From contig CALIHL010000122.1 of the NCBI GenBank assembly GCA_938022935.1, positions 1 through 49,241 on the forward strand: a stretch of 49,241 bases of DNA, read 5' to 3'. Numbering within the stretch: the first letter of the stretch is position 1; every line of letters begins with the position of its first letter. The position numbers and the translations under genes were made by a program. Positions 18,302-26,569 of this stretch are shown here, piece by piece. The notes under the pieces are model-generated. The model worked only from the letters and a program-made list of their open reading frames with translations. It did not search any database and was not told the DNA's origin. This DNA comes from an uncultured Saprospiraceae bacterium (GTDB lineage Bacteria; Bacteroidota; Bacteroidia; Chitinophagales; Saprospiraceae).

Positions 18302-21004
18302 ATGATTGATCTGAGGATAGCACATACATCGTTGAGATGGATATGTAGTATGATGGCTTGCATATGTCTCCTGCATGGCTCGATGTCAGCTCAGATATCA
18401 CCCTATGAAGATCAACTTAAATTAGAGTTGGATCGTAGAGGTATAGATCAAGAAGAGTTCTACGCATTATTAGAAGAAGAAGGGTATGATTCAGAGGATC
18501 TTGACAATCTATCTGTCAGTGAGACTGAAGATGTCTGGCGTCTTTTAGAGGCCTACTACAGACAACGTTTTTTAGATCGTGATGCGGCTTATACACAAGA
18601 CACGTCAGTTACTGGAGAATTAGACTCCTTAGGTCAAGATTCCTTGTTTATAGAACGTGATTCTCTTGGATTGGTATTGGACTCTATACCTGAGCTAATC
18701 TATGGACATAGTTTTTTTCGGTCAGGCCAAATATCTCTCATACCACTTGGACAAGGTTACAACCCACCAGAATCTTACATACTCGGTCCAGGGGATGAAG
18801 TTGTAGTTGCGATCTATGGGGCTGCAGCAGCAGAAGAGAGACATGTAGTTGCTGATGATGGTTCCGTGCTTATATATGAAAGTCGAGTCAAGGTGACTAT
18901 AGGAGGAGCTTCAAGACAAGAAGCGAGAATGAGATTAGAGAGGGCTTACAGACAGTTTTATAGATTCTCGCCTAATCAATTCAGTCTGACAGTAACGGCC
19001 ATCCGACCAATAAGAGTACAAGTATTTGGGCAGGTCATGAAGCAAGGAGATATGACGATCTCTGCAGCCAATAGCATCACTCAAGTAATAGCTGCTGCTG
19101 GAGGTATGACTGATGATGGTAGTGTCCGTAATATCAAGTTGATCAAAAGAACAGGAGAAGAAGAGATCTTTGATTTTTATCAGTTACTGACCAATCCGAT
19201 ATATATCCAAGACTTTTCGCTGAACAATGGTGATTACATCTTCGTACCTGCGGCTCAAAAGTTAGCTACGATAGAAGGTCCTGTTAAAAGAGAACATACT
19301 TATGAGCTTAAGGAGACTGATGGTTTATTTGATTTGATTGAGTTTGCAGGCGGACTCAAAGGCAAGGCTTTGCTTAGATCTATGAAGATCAATCGATATG
19401 AGAATGACAAGAGAGTCGTCAAAGATGTGCCTTATGCTGAGCGAGTAAAGCAAAAAGCTGACTTTCCATTAAAGAATGGTGATCAAGTGATCGTGACCGA
19501 GATACTTGATGAGTTAGAGAACTACGTAACCATAACAGGAGACGTCAGAAGTGAAGGTAACTTTCAGCTGGTGAAAGGGTTAACCTTGAAGGATCTTCTA
19601 CTTCTTGCTGGCGTCCGGTCATCAACCAAGATGGACAAAGCCTATCTGAAAAGACTCAACGAGTCAGGTCGGATCAGTATCATTCCTGTTTCATTAGAAG
19701 ATGCGCTCAATGGAGTAGGGCCTTCATCATTGATTATGATGCAAGACCGAGATGAGTTAGAGGTATGGTCTAAGGAGCGATTTTTAGACAACAAGTATAT
19801 TAAGGTAGCTGGTGCTGTGAGGTTTCCAGAGCAGTTTGATTACGATAGTGGCGGTACGATCAAAGTTTCTGATTTGATAGAGTTAGCAGGTGGGCTACGA
19901 AGTGATGCAGCCCCATATGCATTTGTCCATAGATTGGATCCATTGAACCCTAACAAGCATGACTATGTGAGGTTAGATCTTGAGCGATTGATCAATGATC
20001 CTAATGCTGCTGATAACATTCTGATGGAGCCTTATGATTCGCTCCATGTCTTCTCGCAGAATGATTTTCAAGAGAACGTTTTCATAACGATCTCTGGTGC
20101 TGTCAATGAACCAGGTGAGTTTGTTTATGGCGAAGGCATGACGATGAAAGATGCTGTTCTATTGGCCAATGGTTTTAAAAGATCCTCGGCAACCAATCGT
20201 ATAGAAGTGGCTCGTGTTGTGATCAGAAATAACGAGCCAACTGAAACTGTAATTCATGAAGTGGCCATTGATCGCAATCAATTGCAAAAGTCCGATGGAC
20301 AAGATTTTACGTTAGAACCCTTTGATCAGATATTTGTGCGATACGTACCACGATTTGAGCTGCAACAAAATGTGCATGTCTATGGAGAGGTAGTGTCTCC
20401 GGGAGATTACAGTCTCATGAAGGATAATGAGAGCATATATGATATTGTACAAAGAGCAGGAGGCATAACAAAAGAGGCGTATCCAGCAGCTGCTACATTT
20501 TATAGAGCACAAGACAGCCTTGGCTTTCTAATTATGAGATTGGATGAGTTACTCACGGATCCATCAAGTCTCTATAATCATGTATTGCTTGAAGGAGACT
20601 CGCTCTTTATCCCTAAGGTCAATAACTTCGTCAAGATAACTGGTGCTACTACTTTCATTCAGCAATCCGATGAGACTGAAGTAAATGCTCCTTATATAGA
20701 AGGAAAGAATGCCCTTTATTATATCAACAATTACGCAGGAGGATTTGCTGATAACGCACGTAAAGACAAGATTATAGTTCGCTATCCAAATGGTGAAGTA
20801 AAGCAAGTCAAGAAGGCCTTCTTGTTTGGTAGAAAGTATCCAGACGTACAACCGGGCTCGATCATAAATGTCTGGACGATAGCCAAAGACAGTAGATCCG
20901 ATAGGCAAAAAGAAGAGGTCAATTGGACTAAAGTGCTTGGTGATAGTATTGCTCAAGCCACATCTATACTCGGTCTACTATTGTTAGTCCAAAGACTAGA
21001 TTAA
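18302..21004 (+). CDS. SLBB-domain polysaccharide export protein (Wza-like)
   Basis: The 900-residue product starts with a signal peptide ending near GSMSAQ. A short acidic helical region follows (about 30-85), then the polysaccharide-export domain (YILGPGDEVVVAIYG). After it comes a series of SLBB modules recognisable by repeated GxVxxPGxF-like strands and AGG turns: VFGQVMKQGDM, ITGDVRSEGNF, ISGAVNEPGEF, VYGEVVSPGDY. A hydrophobic segment near the C-terminus (ATSILGLLLLV) may be the outer-membrane or periplasmic tail. By family it would form an outer-membrane exit channel for capsule or exopolysaccharide. No Wzc, Wzx or glycosyltransferase gene lies beside it. ATG 18302 is preferred to TTG 18266 because the upstream -7 box overlaps the latter. 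Confidence 0.85.
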   Translation: MIDLRIAHTSLRWICSMMACICLLHGSMSAQISPYEDQLKLELDRRGIDQEEFYALLEEEGYDSEDLDNLSVSETEDVWRLLEAYYRQRFLDRDAAYTQDTSVTGELDSLGQDSLFIERDSLGLVLDSIPELIYGHSFFRSGQISLIPLGQGYNPPESYILGPGDEVVVAIYGAAAAEERHVVADDGSVLIYESRVKVTIGGASRQEARMRLERAYRQFYRFSPNQFSLTVTAIRPIRVQVFGQVMKQGDMTISAANSITQVIAAAGGMTDDGSVRNIKLIKRTGEEEIFDFYQLLTNPIYIQDFSLNNGDYIFVPAAQKLATIEGPVKREHTYELKETDGLFDLIEFAGGLKGKALLRSMKINRYENDKRVVKDVPYAERVKQKADFPLKNGDQVIVTEILDELENYVTITGDVRSEGNFQLVKGLTLKDLLLLAGVRSSTKMDKAYLKRLNESGRISIIPVSLEDALNGVGPSSLIMMQDRDELEVWSKERFLDNKYIKVAGAVRFPEQFDYDSGGTIKVSDLIELAGGLRSDAAPYAFVHRLDPLNPNKHDYVRLDLERLINDPNAADNILMEPYDSLHVFSQNDFQENVFITISGAVNEPGEFVYGEGMTMKDAVLLANGFKRSSATNRIEVARVVIRNNEPTETVIHEVAIDRNQLQKSDGQDFTLEPFDQIFVRYVPRFELQQNVHVYGEVVSPGDYSLMKDNESIYDIVQRAGGITKEAYPAAATFYRAQDSLGFLIMRLDELLTDPSSLYNHVLLEGDSLFIPKVNNFVKITGATTFIQQSDETEVNAPYIEGKNALYYINNYAGGFADNARKDKIIVRYPNGEVKQVKKAFLFGRKYPDVQPGSIINVWTIAKDSRSDRQKEEVNWTKVLGDSIAQATSILGLLLLVQRLD

Positions 21005-21417
21005 GACTCTTTAAGGCTGATCCCTTTATCCGATAGGCTACTTTCTTTTACATCTTCGTATAGATTCTAACTCTTCGCTTCATTGCAAGCTATATGAATT
21101 TTCATATGTATTGCAAGGGTTTGTCTCTGCCATGATATGTTCCGCGTAACAATATAATCACATAATTTATGATTGAATTTGTGTTTTAAGTCAAAACATA
21201 GTATATTTATATCAATGATAGTTTCCATACAATCATGACTGCTCTTTGACATGACCAGCTACCCAAAGTATTGATCTCAAACCCTTCACGCATCGTCCTA
21301 TTTTCCTCAGATCTTCCTATTTTTTCATTCTGAACTATTCGTAGATCATACTCAGCTAAGTCAGAGGGCTCTCGATGATTGATTTTTTCACATTCTTAAA
21401 CATTTTATGGAGCCACC
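21005..21417. other. Non-coding stretch with a palindrome flanked by direct repeats
   Basis: No convincing gene is seen here. The main structure is ATATGAATTTTCATAT (21092-21107), an inverted repeat with a two-base centre. Two copies of ATTGCAAG flank it (21082-21089 and 21110-21117). A 61-codon minus-strand frame at 21067-21252 overlaps this and has no protein-like features. The rest is AT-rich. Confidence 0.5.
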
Positions 21418-21656
21418 ATACTCGGTAGCGGCAGTAAGCTGTATCAGTGGACCTGCCAACAATCTAACCTACAGATTAGGTAACCGCCTCGTTTATTAAG
21501 TAAAGGTGAACAGTGATTATAATCACACTCACAACAAGAAATTGAAACACACAAATATCGAGGAGAAGATCAGACAATAGTTTGATCCTTCACCATCTCC
21601 TGATGTGTATAATTAAGGCCGCGCAAGGTTTCGAAAGTTACTTTGTGCGGCTTTAT
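21418..21656 (+). ncRNA. Candidate structured small RNA ending in an intrinsic terminator
   Basis: This part of a 746-bp gap is dense in complementary segments. CGGT 21423-21426 pairs with ACCG 21483-21486, enclosing GGCAG 21430-21434/CTGCC 21453-21457 and ACCTA 21467-21471/TAGGT 21477-21481, like a three-way junction. A nested hairpin at 21506-21532 contains the perfect palindrome GTGATTATAATCAC. An imperfect long hairpin at about 21537-21614 uses AATT, ACACA, GGAGA and GATCA against TGATC, TCTCC, TGTGT and AATT. A terminator follows immediately. It has no match that I can name to tmRNA, RNase P, SRP RNA or known riboswitch cores. Alternatives are a 6S-like RNA or a long leader; the 5' end is not defined and no clear -7 box was found. 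Confidence 0.42.
21615..21656 (+). terminator. Rho-independent terminator
   Basis: GCCGCGCAAGG (21618-21628) pairs with CTTTGTGCGGC (21641-21651), allowing G-U pairs. The AA before the stem can pair with the TTTATTATTT that follows. It lies about 95 bp before the penicillin acylase gene and about 610 bp after the SLBB gene, so it probably ends a transcript made inside the gap. Confidence 0.78.
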
Positions 21657-21750
21657 TATTTGAGGTTATGCTAAGTCCTGTCCAATTATATAAACCTAAA
21701 AATGTTTCTTTTAGACTGACAATCTTACATTACGGAACAATCGTTCATAT

Positions 21751-24120
21751 ATGAAAAAGTGGTTACTTCGCATCCTGACTATACTACTGTTGTTGCTATT
21801 TGTGACAGCTGCCGCTGGATATCTCTATGTTTCTAACCTTGCCCCAGACTATAGTGAGCAAAGTAAGATAGAAGGACTTGAGGGATCCGTCGATGTCTAC
21901 TATGATGACTATGGCATCCCACATATATATGCGTCCTCAGTAGGTGATGCTTACAAAGCTTTGGGCTACGTACATGCCAAAGACAGGCTGTGGCAGATGG
22001 ACTTGATCAGAAGAATTGCTCCAGGTAGATTATCAGAATTATTTGGTGACGGCGTTTTAGAAAATGATAAGTTTTTTAGAACGATTGGGCTTGCTCATCA
22101 ATCAAAATTAGAAGCTGCTAACTTTCAAAAGAACGCAAATGGTGAACTTCGAGATATGGTTCTTGGATATGTAGCAGGTGTAAACTCATATATCGGTAAG
22201 GGTAGTAAGACAGTAGAACATAAACTGATTGGTGTAGAGATGGAACCCTTTACATTGGAAGATGTCTACAATGTGATTGGTTATATGTCTTACAGTTTTG
22301 CGGTAGCACATAGGACAGAGCCCATATTAGATTACATCACCAAGACTTACGGTTCAGATTATATGGAGGCACTAGATGTACATGTAGCGCCGGGATCAAC
22401 ATTTATAACGAGTGATAGTGGACCTGATTATAGTCCGATGTCAATGCATATCGATCAGTTGATGGAAGACCTACCTGTGCCAGAACTCATCGGTAGTAAT
22501 AGCTGGGTGATAGGTCCATCAAGAAGTGAGACCAACGGAGTCCTCTTTGCTAACGATCCTCATATAGGATATTCTCAGCCATCAGTCTGGTATGAAGCGC
22601 ATATCTCAGCACCTGACTTTGAGTTATACGGTTATCACATAGCAGGATTTCCGCTTGCGCAAATAGGTCATAACAGGCATCATGCTGTTGGCTTAACGAT
22701 GTTTGAAAATGACGACATAGATTATTATCGAGAAAGATCTAACCCAGAACACAAGGGGCAATATTGGGCTATAGATCATTGGGAAGATTATAAAGTAAGA
22801 TCTGAGACCATCAAAGTTAAAGATGGAGATGATGTAACTATAGAAGTACGTGAAACACGCCACGGCCCTGTGATGTCAGACGTGATAGCTGAGGTGTCAA
22901 GCGACGATCCAGTTGCTATGTGGTGGGTGTATCAGAAGTTTCCATTGAGATTATTAGAAGCTTCACATAAGATCATCACAAGTCATACATTGGAAGAAGC
23001 CAGAGATGGAGCAGCTCTAATTCATGCTCCTGGACTCAACGTGATGTACGGAGATGTAGAAGGTAATATCGCGTGGTGGGCTGCCGCCAAATTACCCAAA
23101 CGACCGGAGCATGTTAATTCTAAATTGATCTTAGACGGAGCGTCTGGAAAAGATGATATCACAGAGTTTTATGATTTTAATCAGAATCCACAAGCAGTCA
23201 ATCCTGCTAAAGGTTATGTCTATAGCGCTAACAATCAATCATTGGGTACTGATAGCACTCAGCACCCAGGTTACTATCTACCAGAAGACAGAGCCAGAAG
23301 AATCGTTAGTCTGATAGAAGCTAATGATCGCTGGTCAGTCGCTGATATGAAGAAGATGCTGTTGGACGACACTTCTGATAATGCAATTGAAATTAGAAAC
23401 TCAATGCTTAGTGCAGTTTCCAAAAATGACCTTTCAGCTTCAGAATCAGAGATGTTATCCATAGTTGAAAAGTGGGATGGATCTTTTGCATCAAAAGAAA
23501 AAGGACCGACAATTTACGTAAAGTGGTTATACCATGTCCTTCACAAGATGACGATTGATGAACTTGGCGAGAGATGGGCAACCTTCAACGGTACGCATCT
23601 GATGAAGAGAAGTGTACAACCGCTCATAGCTAATGACGCTGCTCCTTGGTGGGACGATCAGTCAACATCAGAGAAAGAAGCCAAAGCGGATATTGTGCAG
23701 GCGGCCTTCAAGCAAACGGTATCAGAACTTTCTGCTACAGAGTTGGGTTGGGGGAAGGTGCATACGCTAGAACATGCACATGCCTTCTCAACTAATGAGA
23801 CACTTCGATCATACTTTAATGTTGGTCCTTTTGAAATGTCAGGCTCAACTGATGTAATCAATAACCAGCAGTATCTTTTGAATGGAGATGGCGTATATGA
23901 AACAAAAGCAGGCCCATCATCAAGAAGAGTCATTAATCTAAAAGATATAGACAAAGACTCTTGGAGTATATTGCCCACTGGTCAATCTGGTAATGTGTTA
24001 AGCTCTTTTTATAAAGATCAGGCAGAGATGTTTGTAAAAGGAGAATTTAGAAAACAGTTGATGGACAAAGAAGAGATAGTTGCTAATAGTGAACACCACA
24101 GCGTCTTTAAGCCTGATTAA
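21751..24120 (+). CDS. Penicillin acylase-family N-terminal nucleophile hydrolase
   Basis: The 789-residue protein resembles the penicillin amidase/AHL acylase family, which cleaves amide bonds and is autocatalytically split into two chains in the periplasm. An N-terminal hydrophobic segment (about 5-28) acts as a signal or membrane anchor. The alpha-chain hallmarks are DDYGIPHIYA and LGYVHAKDRLWQMDLIRR. The predicted nucleophile is S249 in GSNSWVIGPSR, following the usual G-S-N context at the start of the beta chain. ANDPHI and the QIGHNRHHAVGLT segment come next. No obvious defects are seen. It is convergent with the SMP-30 gene with 7 bp between stops. Bacteroidota members are often acylases of unknown specificity; beta-lactam or quorum-signal activity cannot be inferred. 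Confidence 0.9.
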   Translation: MKKWLLRILTILLLLLFVTAAAGYLYVSNLAPDYSEQSKIEGLEGSVDVYYDDYGIPHIYASSVGDAYKALGYVHAKDRLWQMDLIRRIAPGRLSELFGDGVLENDKFFRTIGLAHQSKLEAANFQKNANGELRDMVLGYVAGVNSYIGKGSKTVEHKLIGVEMEPFTLEDVYNVIGYMSYSFAVAHRTEPILDYITKTYGSDYMEALDVHVAPGSTFITSDSGPDYSPMSMHIDQLMEDLPVPELIGSNSWVIGPSRSETNGVLFANDPHIGYSQPSVWYEAHISAPDFELYGYHIAGFPLAQIGHNRHHAVGLTMFENDDIDYYRERSNPEHKGQYWAIDHWEDYKVRSETIKVKDGDDVTIEVRETRHGPVMSDVIAEVSSDDPVAMWWVYQKFPLRLLEASHKIITSHTLEEARDGAALIHAPGLNVMYGDVEGNIAWWAAAKLPKRPEHVNSKLILDGASGKDDITEFYDFNQNPQAVNPAKGYVYSANNQSLGTDSTQHPGYYLPEDRARRIVSLIEANDRWSVADMKKMLLDDTSDNAIEIRNSMLSAVSKNDLSASESEMLSIVEKWDGSFASKEKGPTIYVKWLYHVLHKMTIDELGERWATFNGTHLMKRSVQPLIANDAAPWWDDQSTSEKEAKADIVQAAFKQTVSELSATELGWGKVHTLEHAHAFSTNETLRSYFNVGPFEMSGSTDVINNQQYLLNGDGVYETKAGPSSRRVINLKDIDKDSWSILPTGQSGNVLSSFYKDQAEMFVKGEFRKQLMDKEEIVANSEHHSVFKPD

Positions 24121-24127
24121 ATATTGC

Positions 24128-25000
24128 CTATCCAAAGGGCGTCATTACTAAGCCCTTCGTATTTGTATCGGCGACAAAGACGGATCCACTCAATGGGTAC
24201 TTTTCAAGTGCCTCAGAAGAGAGTCTTGTTCGAGCAGTAGTAATAAATAAGCGAGAAAGATCTTTACCGCCAAAACAACATGACGTAACGCGAGGTGCTG
24301 GTACATCGATCTTAGTAATCATCTGTCCTGTCCCAGGATGATAGCGAGCTATACAATATCCATCCCATTGTGCCACCCACAACATGCCGTCCTCATCTAT
24401 TGACATCCCATCTGGATAACCTAATGATTTATCAGTTGCAAACTCATGAGACTTTGTAATGACCTCGCATCCAGGTTTATAATCAAAGACTTGTATCGTC
24501 TGAGTAGGTGAGTCGATGTAGTACATCTTGTTCAAGTCTTTGTGCCAAGCGAGACCATTAGAGATACTCACTTTACCCAATACTTTAGTAAGCTTCTTAT
24601 GGGTACTCAATTGATAAAGTGCTCCTTGATTCAATTTTTCATCTTGTGACATGGTACCGCCCCAAAGGGCTCCATCAGGACAGCACTTCCCATCATTCCA
24701 CCGATTGTTAGTTTTATCTGTCTCGGGATGATGAAGTAGAGCAGCGCTTCTGGTTTGACGATTGTATTCATATATGCCATTAGCGAGTCCGATGATATAG
24801 TTGCCATTGCTGGCCGGACATGCGAACCCTATCTTCTCTTCAAATTCATGGATCTCAAGCTCTTTACTCTTTTTTAGGATGTAGAGCTTCTGCTCGTCGA
24901 TGTCTACCCAGAGTAACTCTTCTGATCGATGATCCCATACTGGTCCTTCGCCAAGGGTGTTAGAACTAAGCTTATATACCTCTGCTCTCATGAAACCCAT
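24128..25000 (-). CDS. SMP-30/gluconolactonase/LRE-family protein (regucalcin-like)
   Basis: This 290-residue six-bladed beta-propeller resembles regucalcin-type lactonases, which hydrolyse sugar lactones such as gluconolactone using a divalent metal. Metal-site motifs are E18 in LGEGPVWD, the NDGKCCPDGALWGGTM segment, the Asn in SISNGLAW, and the Asp in LGYPDGMSIDEDG. These four correspond to the family's Glu-Asn-Asn-Asp ligand set. There is no signal peptide, so it is probably cytoplasmic. Translation could start at ATG 25000 or at ATG three codons later. It is divergent from the DUF5362 gene, with a TATGGA/TCCATA inverted repeat between them. Confidence 0.88.
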   Translation of the reverse strand: MGFMRAEVYKLSSNTLGEGPVWDHRSEELLWVDIDEQKLYILKKSKELEIHEFEEKIGFACPASNGNYIIGLANGIYEYNRQTRSAALLHHPETDKTNNRWNDGKCCPDGALWGGTMSQDEKLNQGALYQLSTHKKLTKVLGKVSISNGLAWHKDLNKMYYIDSPTQTIQVFDYKPGCEVITKSHEFATDKSLGYPDGMSIDEDGMLWVAQWDGYCIARYHPGTGQMITKIDVPAPRVTSCCFGGKDLSRLFITTARTRLSSEALEKYPLSGSVFVADTNTKGLVMTPFG

Positions 25001-25031
25001 AGTCGAAATCGTTGAAGTTGAATTTATATAT

Positions 25032-25048
25032 TATGGATATATTCCATA
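25032..25048. promoter_or_regulatory. Short inverted repeat in a divergent promoter region
   Basis: TATGGA and TCCATA arms are separated by about 5 AT-rich bases. The element lies midway between the SMP-30 gene and the DUF5362 gene. It could be an operator for either gene; short AT-rich repeats like this also arise by chance. Confidence 0.25.
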
Positions 25049-25093
25049 TATTGATAGTCACAATCAATTATAGACAAAACAAAACGTAATAAC

Positions 25094-25564
25094 ATGGAAG
25101 ATGACAATTTATTAGACAGCAACATGAATGATGGCTTTGTGATCACTGAAGCATCACGAGGCTATCTAAAGGAGGCTGCAAAGTGGGCTAAGTTCATAGC
25201 TATAGTCACATTTGTTATGCTCGGCATCATGGTGATCGTTGGGGTGTTCTTTGGGTCGATCATGGGATCAGCAATGGCAGGACTTGAAGATACTGGCATG
25301 GGAGCCGCTGGTATGGGGGCCGGAGTTGGTATTATGTATGTTGTGATAGCATTGTTATACTTTTTTCCAACATTTTACCTTTATCGATTTGGAACCAAGA
25401 CTAAGCAAGCATTGATCGACTCCGACAGTGAAGCTCTTGCTTGGGGATTGGAACAGTTAAAGTCTTGTTTCAAATTCGTCGGTATACTGATGATTATCTT
25501 CCTTGCTTTCTATGCCATTATGCTTGTTTTTCTCGTAGTCTTTGGCGCCGCTATGTCATTTTAA
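25094..25564 (+). CDS. Small membrane protein, DUF5362-like
   Basis: The 156-residue product has an acidic cytoplasmic N-terminus (EDDNLLDSN, then a conserved-looking EASRGYLKEAAKWAKF). Three hydrophobic segments follow at about 34-60, 80-102 and 128-152. A Gly/Met/Ala-rich loop (GAAGMGAGVG) joins the first two. The LKEAAKWAKFI start and overall layout resemble DUF5362 membrane proteins of Bacteroidota, whose function is unknown. The gene appears to stand alone, with 133 bp to the next coding region. Confidence 0.7.
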   Translation: MEDDNLLDSNMNDGFVITEASRGYLKEAAKWAKFIAIVTFVMLGIMVIVGVFFGSIMGSAMAGLEDTGMGAAGMGAGVGIMYVVIALLYFFPTFYLYRFGTKTKQALIDSDSEALAWGLEQLKSCFKFVGILMIIFLAFYAIMLVFLVVFGAAMSF

Positions 25565-25599
25565 GCGGGTAAAACTCATGTTAATAGTGAGAGTTGTTA

Positions 25600-25630
25600 A
25601 TTCAACGACGATTTAGGCTGATTCAACGAC
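25600..25630. promoter_or_regulatory. Perfect 10-bp direct repeat spaced 21 bp: candidate LytTR operator
   Basis: ATTCAACGAC occurs at 25600-25609 and again at 25621-25630, about two helical turns apart. LytTR-type regulators (for example AgrA, ComE) bind paired direct repeats with this spacing. The repeat lies 68-98 bp before the lipoprotein ATG, at the head of the operon that encodes a LytTR regulator. A less exact repeat GGGTAA[AC]ACT flanks it. The base sequence itself is only a partial match to the published LytTR consensus. Confidence 0.45.
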
Positions 25631-25659
25631 TATAGTGGGTAACACTACTTGTTCTCCTG

Positions 25660-25672
25660 ATACTTGAAGTAT
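25660..25672. promoter_or_regulatory. Small palindrome ahead of the lipoprotein-LytS-LytTR operon
   Basis: ATACTT-G-AAGTAT is a perfect inverted repeat with a single central base, 25 bp before the lipoprotein ATG. It may be an operator or a leader hairpin. Support is limited to the symmetry and position. Confidence 0.28.
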
Positions 25673-25697
25673 TATTAATCTTAAATACATTGTGATT

Positions 25698-26564
25698 ATG
25701 AATGCTTTATCAAGAGTGAGAGTTCTATTCTGTTTTATAGTTGTGGTTTTATTGGTCACGAGTTGTATACCGTCATTGCATCCAATCTATACGGATGCAA
25801 CACGAGTAACAGATGATCGACTGTTGGGTACTTGGCGCGCACAAGATTCTGGTTTAAAGGTGGATTTAAGTTATGATATCAAAGTATCTGTAACAGGAGA
25901 TACGTCTGTAACCATCAGTCCTAATGATCAACAAAGAGATGAATATGAAGAGACTGAATTAGAAAAAAAAGTATCAAGCCAATTGAGTGAATCTCTTTAT
26001 TCGCTTGGGTTTTCAGATGATGATTCTTGGACCTTTGAGCAGGCATCCAAAATTACATTTGAAAAATATGTCAGCCCAACAAATAACTCATCGATTACGA
26101 TAAATCCTGGTGTGCCTTCATTTGCTCCTAAAGGATATAAAGTTAAAAATCAGGAGTTCTTACCTTATTACATCTTGACATATCATGAGAAGCAACTTGA
26201 TGAGATCATCACTACTTACCTTATAGTCAATATGACAGAGATAGGTGGTTCTTACTATCTTGACTTTATGCCTTATCCAAAAGGAGACAAACAAAGAAGG
26301 GGAGCCTTCGCAGCTAACTATATAGCGGGTCACACCTTTGCTAAAGTCTCATTTAATAATAGGAAACTCAAAATTGATATGTTCGATGGCGCTTATATCG
26401 AGGAGCTATTGAAAGAAAAGAGAATAAGATTGAGACATGAAAAGCTTGGCGCTCAAGGAGAGATAGTGTTGACCGCATCAACCAAAGAACTCAGAGCCTT
26501 TATCGAAAAATATGGCGACGATGAAGACTTGTATGAGAGTGGAGATGAGTATGTCCAACTGTAA
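25698..26564 (+). CDS. Lipoprotein of unknown family upstream of a two-component system
   Basis: The 288-residue product carries a lipoprotein signal: basic SRVR, hydrophobic VLFCFIVVVLLV and lipobox VTSC with C23. The mature start reads IPSLHPIYTDATRVTDDRLL, then GTWRAQDS, reminiscent of small beta-barrel or lipocalin-like folds that open with a GxW motif. No domain is recognised with confidence. ATG 25698 is preferred over GTG 25692. The kinase gene starts 5 bp after its stop, so the two are almost certainly co-transcribed. The protein may sense or modulate an envelope signal for the kinase, which is inference from context only. Confidence 0.72.
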   Translation: MNALSRVRVLFCFIVVVLLVTSCIPSLHPIYTDATRVTDDRLLGTWRAQDSGLKVDLSYDIKVSVTGDTSVTISPNDQQRDEYEETELEKKVSSQLSESLYSLGFSDDDSWTFEQASKITFEKYVSPTNNSSITINPGVPSFAPKGYKVKNQEFLPYYILTYHEKQLDEIITTYLIVNMTEIGGSYYLDFMPYPKGDKQRRGAFAANYIAGHTFAKVSFNNRKLKIDMFDGAYIEELLKEKRIRLRHEKLGAQGEIVLTASTKELRAFIEKYGDDEDLYESGDEYVQL

Positions 26565-26569
26565 GCTAT

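Noticed and set aside
21067-21252. A 61-codon minus-strand frame in the long gap
   Set aside because: No protein-like pattern, no recognisable family, and it spans a palindrome with direct repeats; probably chance in an AT-rich region.
21418-21656. Naming the structured region as 6S RNA, tmRNA or a riboswitch
   Set aside because: None of the conserved cores I know could be matched by eye; kept only as an unnamed candidate RNA.
25600-25630. Treating the ATTCAACGAC repeats as a proven LytTR site
   Set aside because: The spacing fits but the bases match the published consensus only in part; reported as a candidate only.
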